Shown here in pieces: positions 37,346-49,564 of a DNA stretch of 64,000 nt. Numbering within the stretch: position 1 is the first letter of the stretch; the number at the start of each line of letters is the position of its first letter. The notes under the pieces are model-generated. The model saw only the letters and a program-made list of their open reading frames with translations. It was not told the DNA's origin and did not search any database. This DNA is from Purshia tridentata (lineage: Eukaryota; Streptophyta; Magnoliopsida; Rosales; Rosaceae). The stretch is taken from positions 1 through 64,000 of the forward strand of contig QANT01002691.1 in assembly GCA_003254885.1 (NCBI GenBank), given 5' to 3'. A program made the translations under genes and the position numbers.

Positions 37346-39046
37346 CTCGCCGTCCGACGAGTAAGGTAAACAAGACCACAACCAAACTGCTTGTCTCCCT
37401 ATCCTCTCCCTTCCGTGGCAGCCTTTCTCCTTCTACTATGCTTCTCTTATCTATATATGTAGTAGACTGAATTGGGACCTAATTTTTTATAATGAACCGT
37501 AAGAAAAACATATTTTCTATAATAGACATAGAAAAATCCTAAAATCAAATTATACTAAAACATTTTGTATTTATTTAAAGATAGATGTGGTGAATATTTT
37601 GATGGGTGGGAATAGAGTTGGAAAATGGGATGATACTTTTCTCTTGGTCCGGAGATGAAAGTTTGAAAAGGGTACCATGCCAACTGGAGGATCTCTTTAT
37701 GCATCTCTCAGGGCTCAATTAATCCCACTAATGTATATTCAATTGAGTTCAAATTAACCCTTTTAACTTAGTTTTAGTGAAAAATAAGGACAAATTGTTT
37801 GATAGAATGTCTAAAGTAGTTAAAAATGAAGAGTGCACTCCACTACTATTACTAAACATGTCTAAAATGCATTTGTTGATGAGGGGCAGAAAAAACGAAG
37901 TTGTCTGTGTCCAAAGCAGCACCCACAAACACAATAATAGTGGTCCAACGAGTGTAGAATAGCATAGCATAGTCGACAGTGGAATGTTCATGACCTTGTG
38001 GTCACCCCACGCACCAAAAACTTAGCTTTACTGCAAAAAATGGGATTAGATTATGTTCTTTCTTGTCCCACAACCCTAGCCCACGAGCCCAGTGTTGGCT
38101 AACGTGTACTCAATCCAGCCATTTCTCTTGCTTTTGAATTTATGGGTCTGCAGCAACCCTGCAATTAAATGTGTATGCAGCCATTTCTCTCTTCACTCTT
38201 CGCTCTTACGTAATACTGCCATTCTTCAAGGGCATTATTGTTATACAAAAATATAAACATGCCAAATCTGAGAGAGAGACTAGATTTCTGGCATCTGTTA
38301 CTTCTGATTGGCTGAACTATTAGAAACAGGAAAGAAAATGGTTTTTATTATTTGTTTTCACTCTTATCTCTCTCTTCACTCACTGGCATCAACGAGAACT
38401 CCACCACTTTCACCACTCCATGTCCAGTAGCAGCGGCACCTGCAGAGAGAGAAAGATAGAGATTTGCTACAAAGTATAGTGAGAGAGACAAAGAGGTTTG
38501 TTTTTGTTTATGGTTCTTGTGTTTTTGCTTTGTCTTTATCATCCTTTTTATTGTTTTAGATTTCAGTGGGTTCTTTTGATTTCTTATGTTATTTCTTGAC
38601 TTGGGTGATTGATATGCAACAATAGAAAAATGGGTAGTTAGTAAATTGGACAGTTGTTGAGTTTTGTAGGGAAAACTTGGAGTGAATACTTCTTTTAGCG
38701 TTTGTTCCTCAGTTTCCTCTGTTCAGAAGCTACTTTTACAGCAGAATATTTTATAGACAAGTACAAATTATATGGATTTGGCTTTGCTGCACCCAAAATT
38801 CTTGGGTTCATTGCTTTTTCACTGAAAGTTTGTTCTTGTTTTCATTTTTTTTCTCTGGAAATTCCTTGCAGGGGAAAAAGGCAGAGCCTCGCGGTTTTTT
38901 GTTCCATTCCTCCTTTTCTGGAGCTTTTGATTTGATCTGGTGAGAAAAGAAGGAAAAGAAGTACTCAAAAGAAAACTTGAAAAAATAGATTTTTTTACTT
39001 TCTTCAAATTTCAAGTCTTTGTATGAGAATTAAGAAGAAGGAAGCA

Positions 39047-41101
39047 ATGGAGTCAGATCTTCAACGGCATCGTCATAATCAACAGCAGCATGTGAACTCC
39101 GGCTTGATGCGGTACCGATCAGCACCAAGCTCCTATTTCACAAATATTTTGGAGACAGAATTTTGTGAACCATTTTTCAACCGACCCACAAGCCCTGAAA
39201 CAGAGCGAATTTTGGCTCGGTTTATGAGCAGTGAAGGTGGTGGTAATGGTGGTGGAGGAGGAGGAGGAGGAACAGTAGAAACTGCATCACATCACAAAGT
39301 GATCGCACAGACCAACCAGCAAGCACAGTTTATGGCTCCTAAGGTGGATAATGAAGCAGGAGTGGTTCAGCAGCAGCAGAGCCATATGAACAACTATTCC
39401 CCTGTTTCTCAGGGTTTTTATCAAAGTCCCTCTTCCAAACCACCTTTGCCAAATCAGGGATTGACTTCGGCTAACGAAGGAGGTTATTCAATGGAGACTA
39501 ACCAGTTGCCTTCAATGAAAACTGGTAGTGGTGTCAGTAATTCGAACCTTATTCGGCATAGTAGCTCTCCTGCTGGACTATTCTCCCATATGAATATTGA
39601 TGGTATGTTCTATTTCAGATTTCCTTGTTTCTATTTGGTTCTTTGTAGCGTGGTATGTTCTGTTGTAATTCTTAATTATTTTGAGGCAGATTTCTTGTCA
39701 GTTGTTTTAGCATGCTTAATGTTATCATTAATTAATGAAATTTGTATTGCAAATTTTCTTTTATATCATTTTGATAAATCAATTGGATTTAGAGTGACTT
39801 AGTAATCAAAACAAGAGTACAAAGGGGGCCTGCTTGCATTCTGCAGTTCATTGTCATATGACTAGTTACCTACCGTTTAAAAAATCTAATCTATGCAATT
39901 TTTTTTAATAAAAAAAATCAATAATATTAGTCCTTGGCTTTGCTTGTTTTGATCATATTTTGAAAAAGGTGGTATCAATTTGAGTATGATGCTTAACATT
40001 TCTTAGCATTTTGGCAGTGGCAGGCTATGCTGCATTGAGAGGCATGGGAACTTACGGAGCCAGTAATAGTACTAATGAAGAAGCATCTTTTTCTCCAACT
40101 AGCAGGTTGAAAAATTTCTCATCAGGATCACCATCTACATCAGGGCCAATGAGTCCAATTGCTGAAATTGGGGACAAAAGCTTGGGACCAAATAATCAAG
40201 ACGCCAGAGGTTTTGGTGAAGGCCGTGGTAACAATTATGTCCCAAGTTTTCCCATTGGCTCATGGGATGACTCTGCAATTATGACTGATGATATCACTGG
40301 TTCAACAAGCTTTGGGGATGATGATGTGAAAGCATTTACTGGTTTAAGCCCATCAGAAACTCAGGTAACATGTTTCTGCTCGAATGTGTTTGGTTGTGTA
40401 TAATCTGGTGTCTAATATAATTTTGTTGCTGTCATTCAGAATGTTGAGGCTGGAACTCGGTCTCCTACTCTTCTGGCTCATCACTTGAGCTTGCCGAAAA
40501 CATCAGCAGAGATGGCTGCCATTGAAAAGTTCTTGCACTTCCAAGATTCTGTACCTTGTAAGATTCGAGCTAAGCGGGGTTGTGCCACACACCCACGAAG
40601 CATTGCCGAGAGGGTAATCTTTTAGTAGCATCAATATCATAGAGATATATATTGTACAATTTCCTTATTAATGGAAAGCTTGGATATGCACCAGGTATGA
40701 TGATTAAAATGCTTAATATGTTTATTTGCATCTGGTCAGGTGAGAAGAACCCGAATCAGTGAACGGATGAGGAAACTACAAGAACTTGTACCTAACATGG
40801 ACAAGGTAAAATCTTTTCACTTGCTTTTCTATCTATGAATCGGTTTGTGAGGACACTGGACTCAAACATCTCATGTCTTTCTTTGCAGCAAACAAACACT
40901 GCAGATATGTTGGATTTGGCTGTTGAGTACATTAAAGACCTTAAAAAGCAAGTCCAGGTATGTGAGAAAAGTAATATCATGAATTAAGATTTACAAAGGC
41001 CTCCAAAATCTGTAATTAATTTATCCTTTGTTTCTGTTGAATTTTTCCAGACAATATCAGAGACTCGTGCTAAGTGTAGGTGTTCAAACAAGCAGCAGTA
41101 A
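39047..41101 (+). CDS. bHLH transcription factor, bHLH130/FBH-like
   Basis: Exons 39047-39602, 40018-40364, 40440-40613, 40740-40805, 40889-40957 and 41051-41101 are all GT-AG and frame-consistent and give 420 aa. The N-terminus carries the subgroup motif SGLMRYRSAPSSYFTNIL and PTSPETERILARF. A glycine run (about residues 67-75) and Q-rich disordered stretches follow, then RHSSSPAGLFSHMNID and LAHHLSLPK. The bHLH (about 346-398) contains CKIRAKRGCATHPRSIAER then RISERMRKLQELVPNMDKQ. The tail is CRCSNKQQ. This layout matches the Arabidopsis group with bHLH122 and bHLH130 (FLOWERING BHLH proteins), which bind E-boxes of the CONSTANS promoter and also act in stomatal and stress responses. Which member is orthologous cannot be told. 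The ATG at 39047 aligns with the family start; one eight codons upstream (39023) is possible. Confidence 0.93.
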
Positions 41102-41379
41102 TAACACAGAAGTCTAGGAGGGACTTTGCTTATTATGTACAGGACCATTAGGACTTGGAAAAAAAGATAGAAAGCTGTGCTGGTCTCTTTTGAACTGAAA
41201 AAAGCGATAGTAGGTTATTTATTATGTGTGTGGAGGGGAAAAGTGATGCTTAAAGTTGCTGTAAGATCCAAACCCATTGATGGCATTTATAGGATGCAAG
41301 CTGTATAGTATATTTTCTACTGGATGTGACATTACATGTTTTGTTGTGGACCTCAAATAATTAATAATCCTCTCCCCAC

Positions 41380-41410
<31 letters not shown>

Positions 41411-43300
41411 GTTTAGCTCCACCCCACAATTTCTTGAAGTAAAAATGGGGATGATATCAGTAGGCCGTCACAATAAATGGCATGGGAAGCATGTAAAGGC
41501 GGACATTCTTTTTTAGCATAATCGGGGAAGAATGCATGAAGCAATTTAAAGCTAGCGTACCCTGATCAATAAGCTTTTTATTTGCTCTTTTTTTTAAGTA
41601 TCAAAGTCCATCCAGTCCAGGTGCTAATTCTTCATCTTACCCATTTTGAATTTGATACTGTAGGCTCTTTATGCCCCACTTCTGTAAACAATCTTTTTTT
41701 TAAAAATGTAATATACTTTCAAGTCTTTGATTTTTGTCTATTGCTATAAAATTTGAATGGTTCAGGAAGCTGAGGCTCAGATGAAGCTCAAAGAATAGAT
41801 GACAATGATATGGTACCCCAATTTATTGACCTTGTCTTATCTATGCAACAGGGGTCAATCCCTGGTTTCTTTAGTTTTGTGGGTTGGTTGGGTATTTCCC
41901 TTTATAGTTGTTGCCTTGTTGCAATTTCCATATAAAGCCATCTCCTCTTAGGCCCTTAGGATTTTGCACCACAGATGTTGTGAAATTTGTCAAAAGAAGG
42001 GTAACAGTAGTTGGTTTATTTTTCAACTTTGCTTTGATAAGCATGAAGTGGGAACTTTATAGTGAGGCAAAAGAGATAAGAAAAAACATTTGATATATGA
42101 GGAGCCTTGCTGTAGAAGGGTAGATGTGTGGCTGTAGGTGATTTGAAGGATAAGTCACTATCCCTATTTGGCTCAAATCCATGGAAGTGATTCCCATGTC
42201 ATAACTGATGTCATGTCCTCCCAAAATGCATTTCCTTACACATGAAAGAAAGATTGCTTTCTAGTTTATTCCTTGTGGAAGGGCAGAATGCCCCTATTTT
42301 TCTTGGCATTTGGTAATAAGATCAGGGGCACCATGAGAGAGAGAGAGAGAGAGAGAGAGAGATGTACATCATGAGGTTCCAATAACTTTTTGAAGTGGGA
42401 CCTTTTCTAGCTACATGATGAACCTACTGCCTCCCTACTACTGAATATCAATAATGGCATTCTGAATCTGGTCTGATAAAACACCCAAAAATGTCCTCCA
42501 AGGTAGAATCTGTTAATTGCCTTTGGAAAATGAGAGTTTAAACCCAGAACAAATCACAAGTTATTCAGTAATCAGATCATAACAGTAATTGCATCTTTTT
42601 ACTCTACCTCCAAATCATGGGCTTATTGTGGATCGGCCCATCAGCCACAAACCGCCGATGGCTGACTCGTTGACTTTTGTCTCTTGCCCTTGTCTGTACT
42701 TGTTCTTTTGTAGCATCTCTTGGGCTTTTCTTGCCTTGGCCCTTCCTAATCAAGCATCCTCAGATAAGACGAATGAATTTAAACATATGATTCTAAATTG
42801 AGCGCCATATTTTACTCGTAAAAGATTTTTTCATTTTTTCATTTTTTTGGAACAAGGCATTGACCTATGTGAGAGTGGAGGAATTAAATTTGGGTGCAAA
42901 GTAACCAATTCTACTGTCCTTCTAATTAGACTACCTAACAACTATAACTTAAGTTCAATTTGAAAACCATTATTCTTTATACAACAAATAGTTACCAAAC
43001 ACAAATATACATCAAAATGTTACCAAAAAATTCGTGTGAAATCTATTCATATAAGTTTCCCTCCAATTATAAAGATCAGCTTAATGGAATATCTGATTTG
43101 TTCTTATTTATATGAGTATTTTTTTCTTTTTAAGGAAAATTCTTTAGAGTTCTCACTAATTTTCCAACTTTTTCTCAATTTTCTCACATTAAGTAGGAGA
43201 TATTTTCGTAGCAAACCACCATTAACACCATTAACAAGCTTACTAAATTAAAGCAGATGCTTGCTATTGGTTAAGAAAGCAACTTTGGCCAAAAAAAAAA
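41102..43300. other. Spacer after the bHLH gene
   Basis: The first ~300 bp are likely bHLH 3' UTR. Two (GA)n microsatellites occur at about 41380-41405 and 42333-42362. The rest is AT-rich without a supported gene; a 70-codon ORF at 42589-42801 has no recognisable features. Confidence 0.5.
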
Positions 43301-43318
43301 GAAAGCAACTTAATTTTA

Positions 43319-44065
43319 GAGTGGCTCTATTCCCACCCTCCATTCCTATTTTTTCACCCACCCTATTTTCACACTCCATAAATTATTTTTAAAATAAATA
43401 AATCTACTCTTCCCACCACCATTATTCCCAAACTACCCATTTGTCTTCCTTTTCTTTCATCTTTTCTTTCCTTTTTCCCTAATGATAACCCTAACCTGAG
43501 AAATCATATACGTGAATAAACTGCAATTAACCTCTTCATAAGAAAAATGTTTTCTCTTCATGATAATAAGTTTGTCGTCTAAATAGATATTCAAGGAAAC
43601 AAATATATCTCAATCTTTTAGTTGATCTTAATCATACTAAATTAATAAAAATCATTTTATTCCTTCAGAATTTGTGCTGATTTTTTATATTTCACATAAC
43701 AAATTTCCATGACTCTTTATTTATATTAAGAGTTCACAAATCATAACTTCAACAAATTAATAATTTTAGTTGGTATGCAATTGGTGTAGTAGTTTGAAAT
43801 TCATCTCAATTGGGCTAAAAGGCCGAATCTATGTTTCAATACTTTTGAAGCTTGTGTTTCACTTGTACGTAGATTTGGAGCACCCCCAAATGCTTTGCAA
43901 CTGAAGGTGTAGAGGTGGGCAGCCATGGCAGCCTTACAACCTTCTTGTCTTCCCTTTTTCAAGTTTGTCCTTTTTGGTAATCTTACAAAAAAATAAAATT
44001 ATAATTAAAAAATAATTTAAAAAGGGGTGGGAAAATAATATTTGTGGGTGGAAATAACACTGCTC
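43319..44065. mobile_element. hAT-like non-autonomous DNA transposon, 8-bp target duplication
   Basis: TAATTTTA flanks the element exactly (43311-43318 and 44066-44073). The ends are imperfect inverted repeats: left GAGTGGCTCTATTCCCACCC, right (reverse complement) GAGCAGTGTTATTTCCACCC. Similarity continues inward for about 60-90 bp through runs of CCCACC. The length is 747 bp with no transposase frame. An 8-bp duplication suggests the hAT superfamily; because the duplication is AT-rich, a chance match at the edges is possible, but the inverted ends support the call. The element lies just upstream of the coiled-coil gene and may affect its promoter. Confidence 0.7.
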
Positions 44066-44194
44066 TAATTTTAACAATCTATTCTTTCATTACAAATTGA
44101 TTTTTTTGTTTTGTTTTTTTAAATATTAGAACAAGTCAATACACTTGTATTTTTTTCAAAATAAAAAATAAAAATCGAACGTTTGTGAGACGTT

Positions 44195-44205
44195 GAGCAA
44201 CGGTT
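44195..44205 (+). promoter_or_regulatory. MSA-like element upstream of the coiled-coil gene
   Basis: GAGCAACGGTT contains the AACGG core of the mitosis-specific activator element bound by three-repeat MYB factors. It lies about 150 bp upstream of the ATG. A single AACGG core is weak evidence, given only because the encoded protein carries CDK-type sites. Confidence 0.3.
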
Positions 44206-44352
44206 ATTGCGGTTTCCCTCTCAATTTAAAAAGATTTGAATTAAAAGCTTCGAAACGCAAAAAAGAAAAAAACGCACAAACAAAAGAAAAAACAGATTTT
44301 GGCATTGAACTGGCCGCTGCAATCACGCACTCTCCTCTCCGCCCTTTTTGCC

Positions 44353-46887
44353 ATGGAGGAAGCCTACCAAGATTTCCACTTCGGCTCGGCTCGGAGCCTA
44401 GTCGCTTTGACCCCTATAACCTCGCCCTCCACCACGAGCCGCCTCTCCAGCAGCTTCAGCGAGTGGAGCCGCCGTCCATTGCCCGCTCCTCGAAAGCTGA
44501 GCCTGGCCTGGGTGTCCCTCCAAGGCCGCCTCGTCAATGCCGAAGAGGCCAGCTCGGCTCGAGCTATTATGGGTGGCTTGACCCCAGAGCAAGCCCTGTC
44601 TTGGGAGCTGTTTACCCCGTTACAGAGGTTCCTTTTCGTCGCCGTGATCGGTGCTGCCGCTGCCGAGTCCAAGAAAAACCGCCACATTTCGCAGCTAAAA
44701 AAATCTGTGGAACTAAGGGTTTGTTATAATTTAGCTTTAACTATTTGGGATTATTCAAATTTTCTTTAATTATCGATTTGGGTTTGCTTCAAATTTGAAT
44801 TTTTACGAATTTTCTTTGATAAATGTTGGTACTTTATGGTTTTATGCGTGATTCCGTGTATTTATTTTAATGGTTCTGGTTATGGAACTATGATTGTGTG
44901 AAAATTTATTTCGGCTTATATTTATGATTTTAGAATCAGTTTTCTTTTAGTTTTATTTATGATCTTTTTGAATAAATTTGGTATTTAAATAAATCGATGG
45001 TTCTGCCTATGTGTTTGTTTGGCTAAATTCTCTGCGGATCTTATAAAAGCTTGGTTTAACAGATTTAATATTCTTAATTTCAGTTAATAAAGGTCTAAAG
45101 CAACTTCTTAATATATGATTATTTTACTGATTCTGCTTTTGGTGTTTGTTTCAAATTTTTAGTTAATGGTGTGATGAAAGTTGTGTGGGCTACTTATTTA
45201 AATTATTCTTACGAGCTGTTTATATCAGGATCAAGTGTTATCAAGCATGCAGCAGAAGCTTGACAGCCTGTGCGAGCAGATGAGTAACATTAAGGACCAC
45301 TCAGAAGATGTGGGCATGTCCCCCATCAAGAATGCAGAATTACCACCCAATGAAGCTTTTGGTTCTGATAAAATCAAATTTGTTGATTGCGGTTGTTGGC
45401 ATTGTGATCAACATCATGAACTTTCAAATGGGTTATTGGTAAGAATTTCTTTCTTGCCAGATAAGTAGGTTCTTTTGGGTGATTATTTTGTATCACAAAT
45501 TTTGATAGTTCTGCTGAAATCTTGAATTTCTTACGTCTCTCAATTTGGTATCAGGGTAACAATGTTATGAAAGCCTCCAATGAGGATGAGATACTGCAGT
45601 ATAAAATGGCTCTAGAAAATGTAGCAGAGCAGGAGGAGCGCCGTATGTCTGATTTATCGGACTTGGCGTCAAGTGTCACATCTGCTGCTGAAATCCAGGT
45701 AATGGAAGGTGTACTATATATACTAAATTTCCCAATTATATAAGCATTTCATATTACAAGTACTGCAAATGGTTGTTTATACTCACTTCCATTTTACTTT
45801 CAGATTTTGAATATTATTTGAAAATTTTCACTAACCAATGGGATTATATCAATGTTGCCTAACTTACCAAACACTGAATTTGATGGTGATGAATGAGCAA
45901 GACTTGGTGAAGAGAACGGATTTAAAAGTTATTGCTTTTCATGTCCTTGATACAATTTGTTGTAATTTCCTCAGCTGAACACCTTAGCTATTGAACAAGA
46001 CCTATATAATTTCAAGAGGGATTGTGAAGAGAAAGATGGGACCATAAAGGAGCTAACCAATTTACTCCACTCATCTGAAACTGCTGGTTCAAAGGTATTT
46101 TCACCTCATGTTCTCTTTCGTTCTTTCCTTGCCAAACTTTTTCTTTGATTGATCTGAATTAATTTTGTCACTCATAACAGAGGATTGCAGAGTTGGAAGA
46201 CATAATACGTAGGAAGAAGATGATAATTACAAGATTAAAGAGAGACATGGTGGTTTTAGAACAAAAGGTAAGGAGCTGATGGGTTACAAAATGAGGTTTC
46301 AGAATTTAGGGAAAAGAATGTGTTTTGATCCCTATATAATTATCTGTGTGTCAAAAGTACAGGTAGTGCATCTTACAAGGCTTCAGAGACCCTCTTTCTC
46401 TTCCTCAAACTCACATGATGATGAGACACAAACTCCGCACATGACAGACAACCTCCTTTATGATATGGATAGTACTACAAGCCCTTCATCTTCTGATTCA
46501 GACTGCTCCCCTGTGAATCGAGCGCAAGCTCCTAATGCTAAAACACCAAAGGCTCCTCCTCAGACTTTTGACTCTGTTTCAACAAGTCAGCAACCTGTGC
46601 CGGAAAAAGCCTCAAGTTCTCTGGGGAAAGCAACTGACAGGCACGTAAAATCTCAACCAGAGAGTCCTCTAAAAGAGATAACTATGAATTCAAGGCCCAT
46701 GCAATCAGTGAGCCAAAAATCTCGACCAGTGACCCCAAAATCTCAACCAGTGAGTCCTATAAAGAAATCCAATACAATCCATACTTCAAGGCCAAGGCAG
46801 GTATCAGCTGGTGTGGATTCAAGACAACTTAGAAGGCGTTCTCTACCTGGACGAAAAGATGCTACTCCACAGAAGAGATGGGCTTAG
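44353..46887 (+). CDS. Uncharacterised coiled-coil protein with CDK-type sites
   Basis: Exons 44353-44718, 45229-45438, 45555-45698, 45975-46094, 46181-46267 and 46363-46887 are all GT-AG and phase 0 and give 483 aa. The N-terminus (MEEAYQDFHFGSARSLVALT) is S/T/P-rich, then comes a more hydrophobic block (SWELFTPLQRFLFVAVIGAA, about 87-106). Heptad-like coiled coil covers about 110-150 and 205-310, ending RKKMIITRLKRDMVVLEQK. The tail is disordered, basic and proline-rich, with the full CDK consensus S/T-P-x-K at SPLK, SPIK and TPQK, and ends PQKRWA. The disordered C-terminus contains a small internal repeat (SRPVTPKSQPVSP). I do not recognise a named family; a microtubule- or kinetochore-linked role is only a guess. 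The ATG is the first in frame. A 3' UTR intron (donor after 46891, acceptor near 47143) is possible. Confidence 0.8.
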
Positions 46888-47769
46888 TGAGGTAGCATAT
46901 TGTTGTGATCAATGTTAAAATATATTTTGTATATCAATTTGGTTTCTCTCTTTCAAAATTTCAAAGAATATTGTTTTCTTGTTTTTTAGTATCTGGACTC
47001 TTCAATGCTCGCCGTAACAGATGAACTAATTCATTTAAAAATATTTATCAAATGTTATATATATAAATATGTATGTGACATTCATACAAGCTGTTGTTGA
47101 AATATATTCTCATCGATCTCTGTTTTTTCTGCCTTTTTTGTAGGTTGATGAGGAAAATGATATGCTATATGGAGTCTATTCCTCCCCGTTGATAATATTT
47201 GAGTTTTGAAGAATCAGGCTAGTATATATGTTATAGGTGCTTAAATTTTTTTTCGTAATGTTAAGGATGTAGCTGTCGTTATATATAGAATTGCAAAACT
47301 TAGGCAGTCGTCTTTTACTTGTTTCCTTGTGACATGGCTGTTGAAGTGGAAGATGATCTCATTATTTAAGCTGTACCTTATGTTTCATACACCGCATGAA
47401 TGTGGAAACTATTGATGCATCCTGATTCCTGGGAACCAAACCAACATAGATTTTTTAGTCAATACCCACATTGAGGAGAGAGAAAGGGGTGTGAATGATG
47501 AATCGATGATGTAGATGTCTAGCTTTGTAAATCGGCTGTGACCAATATTCCATAGATGCCCCAATTGATTACTTAAGACTAGGGAACAACAATCGAAAGC
47601 AGCTAAAGTAATCTTTCTAACCCTTGGAAGAGCATGTGACAGATGACTTGAGTAAAGAGTGGCTTTACATTTATAAAAAATTCAAATATCAGGCTATAGT
47701 ACAAACTACAAACTACAAACTACAAATGTTTATAAGGCCAGCATTACATCTGTTCTTGATACTGAAGCA
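46888..47769. other. 3' flanks of two converging genes
   Basis: This stretch contains the 3' UTR of the coiled-coil gene (+) and the downstream region of the converging minus-strand gene. A splice-acceptor-like TTTTTTGTAG at about 47134-47143 precedes a short open stretch (VDEENDMLYGVYSSPL), perhaps a 3' UTR exon or the relic of an alternative last exon. No separate gene is seen. Confidence 0.4.
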
Positions 47770-49564
47770 CTATACTCTAGGCCACTGTGGACTCACAACC
47801 TGCACATGCAAGTAATTCATTAGACACCAAACAAAATGGTCTAATATCACAGGTAAAATACCATATCATATATTCTAGGACAGGGCCTAAAATAGTTTGC
47901 AATAATACGAAGGTCTCAGAATTTGTTCATCAAGGACGTGCAAGTATACATGCCAGTATCTTAATAAAAATAAATGAATAAAATTGATTACCCTAGTAGT
48001 GATGTTTAATTTGATACCATCTAAAAATGATAGCAAAGAGATTAGCGACATGGAAACTCTGGAGCTAAAATCACTACAACGGCAGACCTTATCTTCACCA
48101 CATAAATTTCTAAATTAGTTAAATGTAAAATGTACTATATTCAGCTAACCTCAAGTGTGCTAAACACTAATCGCATTCGACTGGCAACAACTGATGGCTC
48201 CTCAGCATGTCCAACCACTGCCATTTGCTCTAGTTGAAGAGTCTTTACTGGAAGCCTTCAACAAAAATAAGAAATAATGAAGCAAAAAGGTGAACCTTCA
48301 TAAACTATTTCTATTGCCTGAAGACAGTATTTCAGACTGCTTGAAAGTCAAATTGAAAAGGTGGGGTGGAAGTGGATGATTCGTTGTCTTAGCAAGAAGT
48401 ACTTGAGGAATAATGCAGTGGTGTGCTTGCACAGAAAAATCATGAATTTCCATAAGCAAACAAGAGTCTGGATAAAGCAGTACAGCCTGTACAGGCATGT
48501 ATAATACTAATACTCATAAAATAAAACTGAAAGCAGCAAATGGAATATGGTGAAGCATCTTACCATGCCATTCCTCTCATATAATATGCATTTGCTATGA
48601 GCCCACAAAAACCTTTCCACTTAAGCCTTTCTTCATCTGACACTGGAGGGGTGGATGACCATCTAACTATTGTTGGTTGTGGTGTACACAAGATGGTGAT
48701 GAATATAATGCTCAACCAAAGAATGCACTCATCAACCTGCATTGTGAAAAACGAAAAATGGAACAATGGGATACGACTTCATTAACCATTATATTAGCCA
48801 ACAAAATTCATAATTACAATCCTTAGAAAATCAGATAAATTTTGAATATAACTATATAAGCAAAAATAGTGCTATTTTGACAATTGGTGCAAGTTCAACT
48901 AGGAAGTTGTAACTTACCTCCTCTGATGCAATCTTGGATTTCAAACTGGTGGTTCCACCATAGCTTTTCATTGCTTCAATTTCAACACCAGATTCCATCA
49001 TATCAACAAGTTCTTTTCTTATTCCCTCATCAGTGCAGCCCAGTGCATATGCATTCACCCCAGCACTGATGAACTCCTGATCAACCAAAAATTTTACTTT
49101 GAGAAAGAAAATCAAACAAAGAGAGCCTCACAAAAACACCCAGTTGAAGAAAACCACTGAATATACTTTTAGGTTGTCACCTCCTCCACGGTCAACCGCA
49201 TTCCTGTACCGCCTAAATAAACTGATTGCTATGTTGCGTGATGAACGATACTCATCATCTGATGCAATTGAATCATGCATCTGGCACTGAAATGGGTAAG
49301 AGTAAAACATATCAAAAACTCATATAAACCCAAAAAATCTTTAAAATACCAAAAGAAAAAAATAGCAAAAACACTTACTAGCCATTTCTTTGGGGTGTTT
49401 AGCTGACTACGGCTTTTCCAAGAAATACAAGGAGTTCTAATTGGGCCAAGAAAAATTGAAATATTGCTCAAGGAATTAACATGTGCAGTCTTGCAGGGTA
49501 GGGCCTCATGCAGTATATTAGAGTCTATATATGTAATAGCTCCAGAAGCATACACAGTCAGCAT
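47770..49564 (-). CDS. Conserved plant protein of unknown function, probably plastid-targeted
   Basis: Exons in transcription order are 49564-49379, 49286-49167, 49076-48918, 48736-48564, 48255-48150 and 47799-47770, all frame-consistent, giving 257 aa. The last exon is only 30 nt (VVSPQWPRV plus stop), and its donor after STLE is the unusual GTTAGC. Reading straight through that donor instead would stop after two codons. I accept the splice because I recall this plant-wide family as continuing LEVVSPQWP. The first ~60 residues are S/T/basic and poor in acids, fitting a transit peptide. The conserved core runs EFISAGVNAYALGCTDEG, ASEEVDECILWLSIIFITIL (one possible membrane helix), then SDEERLKWKGFCGLIANAYY and LPVKTLQLEQMAVVG. 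I believe Arabidopsis At5g48790 is a relative, but no function is known to me. The start is the first in-frame ATG. Confidence 0.82.

Larger units (their letters stand above)
29420..38340. other. Nine-kilobase gene-poor spacer
   Basis: No gene is supported here; ORFs are short and low-complexity. Visible features: TA/GA microsatellites near 31435-31468, a 16-bp direct repeat at 32353-32384, a TA tract near 32995-33008, a 155-bp tandem duplication at 37021-37345, and an A-box-like TAGCTCAAATGG near 35001 without a B box. The distal part before 38430 probably contains the bHLH promoter. Confidence 0.5.

Noticed and set aside
37288-37470. 60-codon ORF starting in a CT microsatellite
   Set aside because: The reading is low-complexity S/L/P from the repeat, with no recognisable domain and no splice partners.
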